Positions 24,589-36,504 of a stretch of DNA of 64,000 nucleotides are shown here, in pieces (position 1 is the first letter of the stretch; each line of letters starts with the position of its first letter). The notes beneath the pieces were generated by a model. That model searched no databases. It was given only the letters and a program-made list of their open reading frames with translations, and was not told the origin of the DNA. The DNA lies in NCBI GenBank assembly GCA_964304625.1, contig OZ199838.1:6076001-6140000 (forward strand). Direction: 5' to 3'. The position numbers and the translations under genes are program-made. This DNA comes from Kudoa neothunni (taxonomy: Eukaryota > Cnidaria).

Positions 24589-27045
24589 TTTTTCATTTGT
24601 TTTATATGATATAAATACATATTTATGGTTTATCTGGCTTAAGTTGTGGATATTGTTACGAGGGGATTTAACCCCCATTTGGTTGTGCGCATGTGCGACT
24701 ACACTTTTAATTCTTACGACTCCCGTGTATGTATATATATATATACAGTTGACATACGGAGTTAATTTTTTAGAGCGATTTGTCCCAACCTTTTTTCTAC
24801 CGCCCCATACTTACTCTCGAAAAAATGTTCCGTACCCCATCTCTCCCGAAAGTATTAATTTTTTAACTTAAACTGTTGATAACTTCGGATAATGCTATCA
24901 ATCACACTAAAGTTTAAAAGCAGTTAATATGCACTTCATTCGTTAAAATTAACACGTTCGGTTCTTTGCTCCGTTAAAAACAACGTCCAGTGAAATTCGT
25001 GGTAATTTAACCGCCATTAGGAAGGACTTTAGTGTATATGGGGCTAATAAACCTAAAATAAATAATATAAATACAGGATTAATCAATATTATATTAGGTT
25101 AAACAAAAGATGGAGATAGATACATGATTCTAAATGAGACTAGTTTGAGATTAAAACCATTGTGATTCTATTCGGATGATAAAGACATTAAATATTACTA
25201 TTAATTTGTATATAATTAATCATTCCTTTTCGTATTTTGTACGATATTAACCGTCACTTAAAATTACGCAATATCGAAAACCGCGATATTAATTTCAAAG
25301 TACGTCATAATGCTCAATTATCTCACCGTTATCCGTGTCACACCAATACTCAGGATTTTCCGCGTACCATTAGAGCGGCTCATTAACCCTTCAAAAATTT
25401 TCATGCGCCACCAAAATTTATTCAAGCCCGCAGGGAAAATACTGTTTTAGAGTTTATTTTATTTAATCATTTCTATCTCACCACGTGTCCCTAGGGTTAG
25501 AAATAACTAGAGGCTGTAATTTTAGGCGACTATTTACACAAAATTGAACATTAATTTCCCATACTAACGCTTGCGCAATGGAAATTTTATTAGCAAACTC
25601 AATGTCAACGAAATAAAATTAAATATAATTTTCTATACAATTCACTTTAAAATATAATGTTTAAAGCATTGTAATCCGTTAAAACGCTAAATTTGATTTA
25701 TAACTGTTGTAAAAATGTTTCAGTTTTGAGAAACTTCTTTCCACGGCTGTAGGCGATAGCGGTATATGCACCAAATCTTGGCCTACCTTAGACGGTACGA
25801 AATACTTTGATTTTTTTATTTTCTAAAATCCAGGACGTATCATTTTATCATTTCTATGGAGTGAAAATTCCAACTCTTGTTGTAGAATTTCTCGTTGATC
25901 GACATTAACGAATTTTGATGTATTTTTTCGGTCAATCTCCTCAATCTTTTAAAGTGGGGTAATTTCGAGATTTTTCATGGATTTAAAAAAAATCCTTCGG
26001 TTTGTTGTTTGTTCAAGTTGGATAATTGAGAAATTAACACATCGACGAAATTTGACATCTTATTCGTAATCTTACTTTTCACCCTTATCCGTAATATAAA
26101 GCTTTTGTGGACTGGTTTTTAGATAGCGAAGCGGATAGCTTCACGCAGAGTTTCTTAGTGTTTAAACATTTTACATCCACAGCCTTCCATATTGCACTGC
26201 AGATTAAATGCGAAACACATGACATCCTTATGATATGATTATGAAGTATTTTCATATTTTCATGATATTTCACCATACATGAAGCGGATCCCCAAATTAT
26301 AATTGATGGTTATACAGCTATGCCAGCATAATTTATTCTTTTGAAGGGCCTCTAAAAATATTCGGGAAAAAATAACAAATTACATTCACTAAGAATTTTT
26401 AAATCAATCATAAATATAGATTTGTCATCGGTTTTTGTATCATAAAAACACAAAAGTATGTTAAATAATGATCTATTTTTAAAATCAGAGTTTTGCCTAT
26501 TATTACGGAACATCATTTATTTCCTAAGATTGATTTAGTGACTTACATATTTATTTTCTACATTCTCGGCAGATTTTGATCTACCAAAGTTCTACCCTAC
26601 CATTAGACAATGATTGACTAGCATACTATTATTTTGCCAAACCATGGCTATATCTATTATTTCTGTCAGTAAATAATAGTGGAAGTCCATCAAACTCAAC
26701 AATAAAAACCAGGTTCATTTATAATTCATTATTCTATTGATCTCGAAAAAATATTGAAGTTTGTGGTTAATTTTCAAAAGGAGCATCTAATGATGGGTGT
26801 TTTTTAATAAATATGCGTCATAATTCTATTTTGTGACAGGAAATTTGTGCTTACAACATCAGTTAATTAAATTGTTCCCTTCATTTTTAAAATCTGTTGG
26901 TTCGGCTATGTAATTTTCAGTTTGTCTTCTTTTTCAGCCACAATGAGACGAAAAATAATAAAAAAATTATTCCAGTTTTAATCGAAAAATATAGAAATAT
27001 TTTAATAAATTCGACGGTTTTCAGCTCTCATCGTTTGCCATAGAA
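24589..27045. other. intergenic stretch downstream of TBP
   Basis: No gene is supported. It holds a (TA)n run at 24726-24745 and scattered TTAACC/TTAACCC tips (near 25018 and 25385) that resemble piggyBac ends but lack partners. The minus-strand frame at 26276-26085 is not recognisable. Confidence 0.45.
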
Positions 27046-27681
27046 CAGGAGTCTCAACCGTTTTTCAAATTTACCCCTGGGCTTGGTGAAAAATCCAAAT
27101 TACCCTCTTGAATTGGAAGCCAAATTCATATTTACTTAAAGATTTTATGCTGGGTTAACTATGGCAGAGGCTATTTGAAGGATAAATTCTGACCCAAAAA
27201 GGCACGTACGCTTGCATAATGACAATTTTTAATCTCACCAACTCTTACTCGCAGTCGTCTGTCTACAGATTTAATTTTTTAGATTCTATTAAAATGAATT
27301 ATTCCTAACCCAATCCTTCGCTATTAGGAGCAGACATAATTAAAAATAGTCAAAACTAGTGACACCTAAATATTATTTACCATACAAATAGCCACTCGAG
27401 TATTATTGTTAATATTAGGTTACATCACTAAACAATAAACGAGCCATATAAGAAGGAGACCGATTATAGATTTATAAATAGTTGTTAAATGTTTATTTCT
27501 AAAAACATTTTAAGCATTTCTGCCAACTTCTTATTGAGTTTATTAGTCTAGAATAATATAATTCCTTAGAAATCCTTATGTACGACACAAACCCTAGTAT
27601 GAAAAAATTGTCCTATCCAATTTTGACGTCGCTCAATTAACCCCCTGTAATTTAAAATTTACCCCTGGTTGAGAACCCCTG
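27046..27681 (-). mobile_element. hAT MITE, 636 bp
   Basis: The termini are CAGGAGTCTCAACC (left) and, inverted, CAGGGGTTCTCAACC (right). They are flanked by 8-bp direct repeats CCATAGAA (27038-27045) and CTATAGAA (27682-27689), a near-perfect hAT target duplication. There is no open frame of note. A diverged, interrupted relative lies at 3023-4392. The duplicated block of this window begins at 27309, inside this element, because the second contig starts there. Its right part therefore recurs at 42144-42516. Confidence 0.85.
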
Positions 27682-28180
27682 CTATAGAAGATTACAGCCT
27701 ATAGACGTAACTAAATATAGTCAAAATTGGTGACACCTGAATATCATTTATGTGTCAATAGCCACTTCCATTAATCTTTTTTTCCTTTAAACAACTCCAG
27801 AATCACATTACTTGGATCAATGTGTTATTAATTCGTTAAAGTTCATTTACAAAAGACATTTGATAAGGAGATAAACTTTCACGATTGAAAATTCCATTTA
27901 TTTCAAACCTTTGAACATTAAAGCTATCTCATTATTGATAAAATAATTTAGAAAAACCATATCCAATTATTTTAAAAATACAGAATTTATTTTAGATGTT
28001 TTTGATAAAATTCAAAATAATAGGGGTTTTATTGAAGACAAATCATTTAGATGCAACAAAAATTGATGAAGATTCATTGTTCAAATCGTATGAAGATATT
28101 TTCAAATTTAATCGAATCGATAAATTAAAAAAATTTCATTAGATTCTACGAATATGATTTCAGCTACGATAATAAATATA

Positions 28181-29440
28181 CAGTAGTGTATGGACACATT
28201 CAAATGTCACATGCGTTAGAGGGGAAATAACAGTTTTCAATCGATAATATAATCAATAATAATTTAATTTGAAGCAAAAATTAACTTATAGACCTTTTGT
28301 CAATTAAAGTACTGTTCTCTATTTTTTATTCAGAAAAAATTGTTCAAATATTGAGTCAGATTTTTCAAGTTCGGTTTATATTGTCAAGTATTGAAAAAAT
28401 TTTATTTAGAAAGAGTTTTCTAACTTTTTCCAAATAATATAGTTCCTCTTGTTTTGATATAATAACTTTATCAATATAATTAAAGTCGTTATCATCCCTC
28501 TCAAGATCAAGAAAATCTGGTGCTGTCAAAGTATCAGAGATGTCGACTGTGTTGCTTTCAGGAGTTTTTTTCCATGGGATTTGTTAATTCTAATGATTTT
28601 CCTCTTCCATCAGCCGAATTATGTCATGTTTAAATTGATCATAATCAGGAACATCGTAGGAATCATCATTTAGTGGATTTTCAGAGAGGAAAATTGATTT
28701 CCTAAAGCAGTTAACTACAGTTTCCGTTTTAATATATTCTCATAATTTGATCGTCAAACGAATAGCATCTAAGAAATTAGTTACAATGTAGCCACAATCT
28801 TGAAATTTGATCTGCTGTATAAATGACGTAATTAGATTTCTTTTGTGCATAGTTTTAAAACTTTAACAACTCCATGATCCAGTGGCTGGAGAACATTGGT
28901 TGTGTTCGAAGAAAAGTAGCAGTGTTACAATAGGAAAATATTTTTTTGGTGAGTTAATAAATAGTCGAGAAATAATAAAAATTTTTCTCTTAGAAATAGT
29001 GAGTTTCCCATTCTATTTTTCGAGAAAAGACACAAAAATGGAAATGGACATTTAGATCTATTTATTATCGTGCTATTTTTTGGGCAAATTGTTCCATTTC
29101 TTGGAACTTGGAATCTTTGTTATATGATACGAAATCGTAAAACCTTATAATTTTGAGTTTTTTGGTAATGTGAAGTGGTTTTGTTTCGCAAAAATTGACG
29201 CTCCATCCATTATTTTTTGCAAAGTTCAGATTAAGCGCTGTGCCCGAGCCATTTTTGCGTTAGATCCATACAGTATGTTTTAAACCTTAATATTTTGTTG
29301 AAAATCAATCGTTTATTGACAAATGATCTATTTTGTATTGAACCATCTATTTAAATTTGAATATAAACAAAATAAACAGTAAACAAATAAATTTTTAAAA
29401 ATTGCTTGGAGCCATATTGCGTACGGTCCATACATCACTG
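28181..29440 (-). mobile_element. Tigger/pogo-like transposon relic (copy 1)
   Basis: Imperfect terminal inverted repeats CAGTAGTGTATGGAC and CAGTGATGTATGGAC lie between TA dinucleotides (28179-28180, 29441-29442). On the minus strand the motif SNTTNVLQPLDHGVVKVLK near 28912-28856 is the conserved Tigger/CENP-B-type block (TTSLLQPLDQGV in relatives). Downstream pieces include PDYDQFKHDIIRLMEEENH. Several stops and frame changes break it, and its 1.26 kb is too short for the full gene. Confidence 0.82.
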
Positions 29441-29442
29441 TA

Positions 29443-30771
29443 ATAATATTCAGATATTATGTAGTATTTATCTAAATATTATTGTGGGGTATAACACGAA
29501 GAACCATTTATTTTGAAATACCTCGAATACTTGAAGGTAAAGGTTATTTTAGAAAACCCGGTTATATTGTAAGAAACATTTATATAAACTTTAGGAATTT
29601 TCGTAAATTCATCAAATGTAAAATAAAATCATTATTCGTTTGATAGCAAAATATATGAGTAATGCGCATGCGCCAACATGTGATTAACAAAATTATTGGA
29701 TAATCGGCACTTTTGCTACGATCCCAAGGGAATTAGATATTACTCATCGCTCAGTGTAATGGTATTTGTTATCGAGCTTCTTAACCCACTCGATAAATTC
29801 GTTTTTAATAAAAAAACATTTAAATAAATTTTTATAAAATGCAATTTAATACTTTTAAAATGTAAAAATGTTTGAAATAATAAATAGAAGAATTATTGTG
29901 TAATTGGATGTTGTTATTGCTGGCTTATCCAATAATAAAATTAGTCTTTATTAAGTGAGTAATAAATCACAACTCTATCATACGATTAATATCCAGTAGA
30001 AAAATATTCTTTCTCCATTTTCATGGTGCAAATTTGTATTGAAGAGATATGAAACATCTCGATCATCATTGTGTTTTCTAAATAGATATAATATATGTGT
30101 TGGTGGCTACTTGTCAAGGGTCGGTAAATGACATGGAAATGCTCGACTGAAGCAACTTTCGTATAATAGTTTAAAACTATTTGGGTTTATATTAGATAAT
30201 GGATTTTAATAGGTGTGACGTAAAAATTTGGTCACAATTCAATGGCTTTTCAACACCAAGATTAACACGACAAATCAACCGGCCGTTATAGAATTGTGAA
30301 GACATCATGTCCTAGAAGAATTAATCCACAAAATGACTGCCACAACGACGTTTTAACAGTTCAGAAAAAGAAGATATCAGTATTAAATTAGTAGAATTCC
30401 GAGAGTTTATTTCACTTAGATTAAAATCTTATAGGATATAAGTAAAATAGGATTAGAAACTGGGTGTCGGAGGTTAATTTTCTACTCGGTTCTCGGATAT
30501 CTAGTTTTTATCATAGGTATTAAAGCATTTGAATTTGGTATGATTTTAGAGTTATTTTATGTAAATTTAATAATTAAACGGTGCGATAGTTGTTATGCGA
30601 GTTAGATTAAACTTTGATAAATAAGTGGATACATCTTGTAACTTATTTTTTATTTGTTTTGTTATGTTCTAAAGTGAATTTAAAAATTAGATAAGAATCA
30701 CTTTACTTAATTTCAAATTTGGATTATATTATGATTTTTTTAGTATATTACCAAGTGAAACAACTCGCATA
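29443..30771. other. intergenic region upstream of slingshot (copy 1)
   Basis: No coding sequence is recognised. A TTTTTTAG acceptor-like site at about 30742 lies 30 bp before the first ATG of the slingshot gene and could end a 5' untranslated intron or receive a spliced leader. The equivalent of copy 2 is 44283-45639. Confidence 0.4.
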
Positions 30772-33255
30772 ATGGTTGGCTCAGATGGAAACGACCCCCC
30801 GGAAAATAATAATATCAATCCATCTAATTGTGTCTTTGATGAAGGTAAGTTGAAAAATGCTAAAGAAACAATCGATAATGTACGTTTTCTTGAATATAAA
30901 ATAAAATTTCATCCAGCTGACTAGGTAACTGAATCAGTTGAGCACTCTAATCAAAAAACCCACGAATCACAACCCATAGATGATTCAACTTCTGATGCCG
31001 TACCCAAACCTGTAATATTTAAATAGTCATTTTAAATTTAATATTTATGAAAGAATATTTCGTCGCTAATCCATATTTATGAACGCCCGACTTCAATGTA
31101 TGAATTTGAGGATTCTACAAAAATTCAAAAGTTAGAGCAGGATCAAGAAAAAACAGTAAAACTTAAAAATCATCTATATCTACTGATACACAATGGACTA
31201 TTTTTGTTGGACTACTATCCAAAATTTCAAAAAAAAGATAAATTTATTTCTTCAAGTATGTTTACCACTCTAGATGATTGTTGATCATTAATGTTTTATA
31301 AAAAAATGTAGAAGATCAGAGTGATATAGAAAACTGGGATCTGTTGGATAAAACAGACAAAAACGCTCCCAATACATTGACTAATGTTGACGAAGATTTT
31401 TTGAGAATTTTAAACGTTTGCCAACCCTCAGACACTATTCGTATTATTGTAAAATGCGAACGAGACGATTTCCAACCTGACGAAAATAATTATATTTGTA
31501 TTATTGACAACAAACAATTGGGCGAGAGTGTACTTCTAGGCATTACCATAGATTCCAAGTAGAATTCATTAGTTGATCAATTAGTTTAAATTCATATTTT
31601 GAAATTAGGGGAAAACCTCAAATCGGAATGGTTATCGATTACAGTGATATAGAAATGGTAGAAATTGTTGGTGATGGGTAAGAATATAAAACTAAAACTC
31701 CTTGCTCCTGAATTTTGATTAACCACATTTTATTGATATTATTCTATTTGTAGCTGTATCCACTTGAATTTGAAATTCGAACATTCAAAGTCCATTAAAA
31801 TTAGTCCAATACAAAATTTTTGGAGAACTCTTCAGTTCCTGCCTACGTGTTCCAATCAAAACACCTATTTTACGCCAGATATATCAGAACAAAAGTTAAG
31901 AAAGTCTAAATCATATATTGGATTGATTTCTAACGAATTTGACCTGCTAAACACTGCCTCACTGGTAAATCGTTACAAATCTATGCAGACCCAAACAAAT
32001 CGTATAACGTTTTTGTGGCATAATAATGATTATCATACATCCGACTTATTTCGAGATACTCTTATGGAGAAGTAACCATTTCTAACAGTAATGTAAAGGT
32101 ATTTATTTTATTCTTATACTAGTGACGACAACCGAAAAAGCAACCAAAAACAACTTAGGAATCTTTTACTTGATGTAAACTCTTGCTTATACTCATGAAG
32201 AACCGGAGATATAGCCGTGCCGGTTTTAAGTATTAATACGATGACTTTAAGTCCAATACACTTAAGGAGAAAGTCAACACATGCCGTTTCAGTTCTATTT
32301 TAATACAATCGAAAAATCAGCTAGAATTAACTTCTGTTTGAATTAGATTATGACTGTTCCAAATGCTGGCGATTTAACACTTAACACCATTCATGAACAA
32401 CTCTCTACACGATTTGATAAAGATCTTCGACCATATAAATGTTTTATCGCTAATGAAACCATCAGAATCTATGGTAAAATGGAGATGGCCAATGAAATTC
32501 TCCCACATCTCTATTTAGTAATGCCCACATTAGAGATACTTGTGATTGGTTTACAAATGAAATATAGGGATCTGATTTTAATGCTTCTGATATCAACTTT
32601 TTAAAATCCCACAAGTATTTGATCAATGTTGCTTTCGACTGGAGTTTATCGACTCTATTATTACTAGTATAACCCATGTACTGAATGTTACCAAAGAAGT
32701 GAACAATTTTTATATAGGAACCTTAACTTACTTCAATGTTAGGTAAGAAACTAATATTTATATTTTTAAAGAATAATTTACTTTATGTAGTATATATGAT
32801 CGACCGGAATCTGACATACTTCGTTTTTCAATGAATGTTATCGATTCATAGAGAGCGCAAGGTGATCTTCTATTTACGAATAGAATTAATGGATTCTACC
32901 AATAAACTCCAAAAAACATTTTTTCTATCTTATCTGATAAATGTAGGGAACGCGGATCTAATATTCTTGTTCATTGTCATATGGGAATAAGCAGGTCGGC
33001 CTCAGTTGTTATTGCCTACCTTATAAAAAAATTCAAGTACACTTTTGAAGAATCCTACTCCTATGTTAAACAGCGACGTTCATTAATTCGACCAAATATC
33101 GGTTTTATAAAACAACTAAAAATCTATGAGGGAATGGTCCATAACAAGTAATCATTAATTTGATATGCCATCACAAATTTCGATATCTTTGTAGACGAGA
33201 GAATTTCGAATCCCCTATTTCCGTTGATGACAATCAGACGGTTTCGCAATCGTAA
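30772..33255 (+). CDS. slingshot-type protein phosphatase (cofilin phosphatase), copy 1
   Basis: Dual-specificity phosphatase that reactivates ADF/cofilin, so it regulates actin turnover. Supported exons: 31054-31255, 31312-31558, 31609-31677, 31754-32071, 32123-32174, 32347-32517, 32568-32614, 32668-32742, 32791-32861, 32947-33147, 33195-33255; introns are 42-98 nt except one of 172 nt. They encode about 504 aa in family order. The SSH N-terminal domain has ESVLLGITIDSKGKPQIGMV and WRTLQFLPTC. The DEK-C-like segment has GDLTLNTIHEQLSTRFDKDL. The phosphatase domain has HLYLGSDFNAS, HVLNVTKEVNNFYIG, IYDRPESD and the HCHMGISRSAS active site (HCX5R), then QRRSLIRPNIGFIKQL. The C-terminus stops 19 residues after MVHNK, so the long tail of SSH1 is absent. 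Two upstream exons (30772-30844 and 30925-31011) look coding but do not join in phase, so the N-terminus is unresolved. Exon 32791-32861 lacks one C present in copy 2, which shifts its frame; this is probably a sequence error. Confidence 0.92.
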
Positions 33256-33299
33256 TAAATATACCAATGTGCTGATGGAAAAAATATGATTTTTTCTCT

Positions 33300-33307
33300 A
33301 TGAATAA
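33300..33307 (+). terminator. probable polyadenylation signal of slingshot
   Basis: AATAAA occurs about 45 bp after the stop codon and is followed by a T/G-rich tract (TTGTTGTATAGTTGATTG), the usual layout of an animal cleavage site. The remaining sequence to 33989 is AT-rich and holds nothing else recognised. Confidence 0.45.
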
Positions 33308-33993
33308 AATTTTTTGTTGTATAGTTGATTGTTCTGATCTTTGTATTTATTTGTTATGATTACATTGTCCAATCCATACAGCCTTATTCGGAGGATAACT
33401 AAAATATGTCATCCTTCAGAGCTCCAATAGTTAAATTCTTAGATTAATCGTTAGGAATTATACAATACCCTGCTTTTACATAATCCAAATCAAAAAATAT
33501 ATCTGTGCATTAGAAAATTATTCAAAAATTCGATATTTTATTAAATATAACTTAAGAAATACTAATTTAAAGTAAAAATTTTATTAAACATTTATATGGT
33601 TGTGACAAAAGTTCGATTTAAATATTCAGTAAAATGATATTCTTGTAGTTGAAATAAATTAGAATAAAAATCGGAGTATAAATAAAATAATTTTTTATTT
33701 CATAGTTCAATTTAAATGAGCAATTAATTTCGATACATACAGAAATAGTTAACGAAAGTAAATCGTAACTAAAATAGAGGTATATAACGCCAATTTTTCA
33801 CGTTAGCACATTGTAAACGTTCTACAAAGTAAATACTGTGGTTATCATTTTTACCTCGATAATTTCGGAGTAGCAGGGAAATTTACGATATAAGTTCAAT
33901 TTCAGAGCCAATTCATTTATCTGAAAATCTGTGCTCTGATCAAATTTGAGATTATGAATTAATATTTTAATTAGGTTAAATTGAGATAATTAA

Positions 33994-35579
33994 TCTTCTG
34001 AGCGCTTCAAAATCGACAATACACTTGGTGCTTTTGGGTCTATTAGACCCCACTCTTTTATTTAATATTATGAATTTAAATAATTTTTAAAACTTCACGA
34101 TGCGAAAATAAAAAAATTCTATCGACTAAATCGCATAATATTGGCAAAAAATATGGTCGGTGAAGTTTTCCGATATTGTCCGAACAATGTTAAGACTATA
34201 TATTCTTGTTAAATAAATTTTTACGAAATACTATTTAATATTAACTTTCAAAAATATTTAAAACAGTTTGTTATAAATTATCTCATATATAATTAATTAG
34301 ATTAAAACTTTACAGTGCGGCAAAATAGTTATCAACAAAATGGACTGAAAAGGTCTCCAACGCTAAACTTAAACGTATATATCAATTCAAAAGTTAAAAT
34401 TTGTTTTCTGTGACCTTCCCTATTATTATCTGTGCGTTTAAGGGAACGGTAGTATCATTATGTATATCAGACCTACAATAAAATCGATGATCTGCCTCTA
34501 ATTAACAATTTATTATGTACGTCAAAACAGAAATCTCATCCCACAAAAATATGAAGATTATAATGTAATTCAGACATTTATTTTCGTCCAGTGACCTGTT
34601 AAAACAAGCACATTTGGAATGTTCTTCGCAGTAATGTTTCTTACATACAACACATTGTTTACGAGATTTTTTGGAACAATATTGGTGCTATTTAGATTTC
34701 CTGTTATTGATTTAGTAACAAACTTAGCCCTAAAGAACTACTGATGGAACAGAATATGCTAGCGAGACTTTCTAAAAATAAGGCTCTTTTGATTCTTCCT
34801 TCATGGAATATGGTTTTGTATAAGCAAAACGTTTTTAAGAGATTTATGTCGATATTATAAAAAATAACTCCTAGCCTGCGTATGTAATATTTTTGTAAGT
34901 TGATGGAAATGAATATATGATCAATCGTATCAATAGCTCATCTAATTTTGTTATAATAATTGATGCTACCTGGCTTCTTTTTCCAGCATTCAGTATATTT
35001 GTATAACCTGTTGAATTAGCTAAAATTAACGAATCCTTATTATTTTATTGATTTAAGAGGACAGAATTTTCTTTTCATTAAACAGAAAGAATGTGCTAAA
35101 TGACTCCCTTGTTTTAATTTTTTTAATTGTACGCGAAACATTCCCTCCTATTAACTCTAAGTATTATAATCATGGTAAGAACCATTTACAATAGCTGAAA
35201 GCTCTTTGCAGAAATGATTATAATAAAGTCAAACATATTGGCATTACATGCAACACTTATGTAAAAATTGCCATCCAAAAATATGTCAAAAATCCGTTAT
35301 ATGAAAGATTCTCTAAGCTACATTATTCGTAAAACCAGAGGCCTTACTTAAAAGTTTTCTTTTAGTATTTTGGAGGTTTAAAGCTTCTGCAACCCAGATA
35401 AGGTTATTGTCATCATATTCAAATGAATAATCGGCGGAATATATTTCATCGATAGATTTTGCCAACATTCTCAATTCCATTTTATTATAATTGTATACAT
35501 AAAATGATAAGATAAAATTGTGGGACCTATCAGACCCCAACAGCACCAAGTGTATAATTTTTGTTTTATTTTTCATTCA
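33994..35579 (-). mobile_element. piggyBac-like transposon, degenerate (copy 1)
   Basis: TTAA lies at 33990-33993 and 35580-35583. The inverted subterminal blocks ATACACTTGGTGCTTTTGGG (left) and, inverted, ATACACTTGGTGCTGTTGGG (right) each hold a hairpin (GGGTCTATTAGACCC at 34036-34050; 35522-35538). The minus strand carries an N-terminal frame at 35576-35313 and, near 34690-34560, a cysteine-rich C-terminal zinc-binding domain (CSKKSRKQCVVCKKHYCEEH), typical of piggyBac transposases. Most of the catalytic core is missing or unreadable. The small element at 3391-4275 has the same end type. A further inverted tip (GGGGTCTAATAGAC, 35701-35730) just outside suggests another decayed copy. Confidence 0.8.
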
Positions 35580-36504
35580 TTAATAATAATTCGAAACTTA
35601 TTGGGCAGGCATATAGTGTAAGAAATTTTATAAGAATTGACAGAATTTTAGAAAATTGAGATAATTAGAAGGAGGCAAAAACCATTCTTTAGTCTGGCTT
35701 GGGGTCTAATAGACTTCAAAAGCACTCGGAAAGGTAAATATCATCTAAGCCAAAAATTAGAGAGAGATTTTTGAATGGGGTTAAAGATTATCAGAAGATT
35801 CATTTACAATATTCTTATAATGAACAATTTAATATTATATATATGTATAATTAGTCATTAAAAAATTAATATTCCATGCTAACTCACATAATGTTATATT
35901 TATACAACCCTTAATATCTCCCCAATTCTTTCATAATTTTATATTTGGCATTTACTCGTTGTTATTCAATCATAAAAAATCCCTATATCAAATACTATTA
36001 AGTATAAATAAGTATACTGTAAAAAGATTATAAAATTTAATGAATTAACTTAATAGAGAGATATAATTATAGGTAAAATATCGATTCCGAAAAATCATTT
36101 TCGAACTTTTATTTATATTAATTTATCGACAATAAAACGAAAATATAATAAATGAATAAAAATTGATTATATTTTATTTTCATGTAATTTGTAATCTGGA
36201 ATCGATTGCCCCTCAATTGAACTCTACATTGTTATGTCAATATTATATGGGGATTCTCGATCAAACCCGACAGTATGGAGTTATTCATCAAACATCTGAT
36301 TGTGTCATTTATATTTTCGTTTAAATTTTTGTTGATCATTTAAATAATAACTATTTAACTCATTTCGGTCTATATATACTTGAACACCTAATGGTGCGGG
36401 GAGGGGGGAGAATAAATGCGCATGTTTCTTTTCTACCTTCATATTTCTATTTTTCAAATAAATTAATAAGTTTATACGAGTCTTAAAATCAGGAATTATA
36501 TTAA

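Noticed and set aside
24482-24871. 129-codon plus-strand frame
   Set aside because: It overlaps the last TBP exon in another frame and continues into AT-rich non-coding DNA.
25385-25495. A 110-bp piggyBac MITE between TTAACCC and GGGTTAG
   Set aside because: The inward sequences do not form an inverted repeat and the second site is not TTAA.
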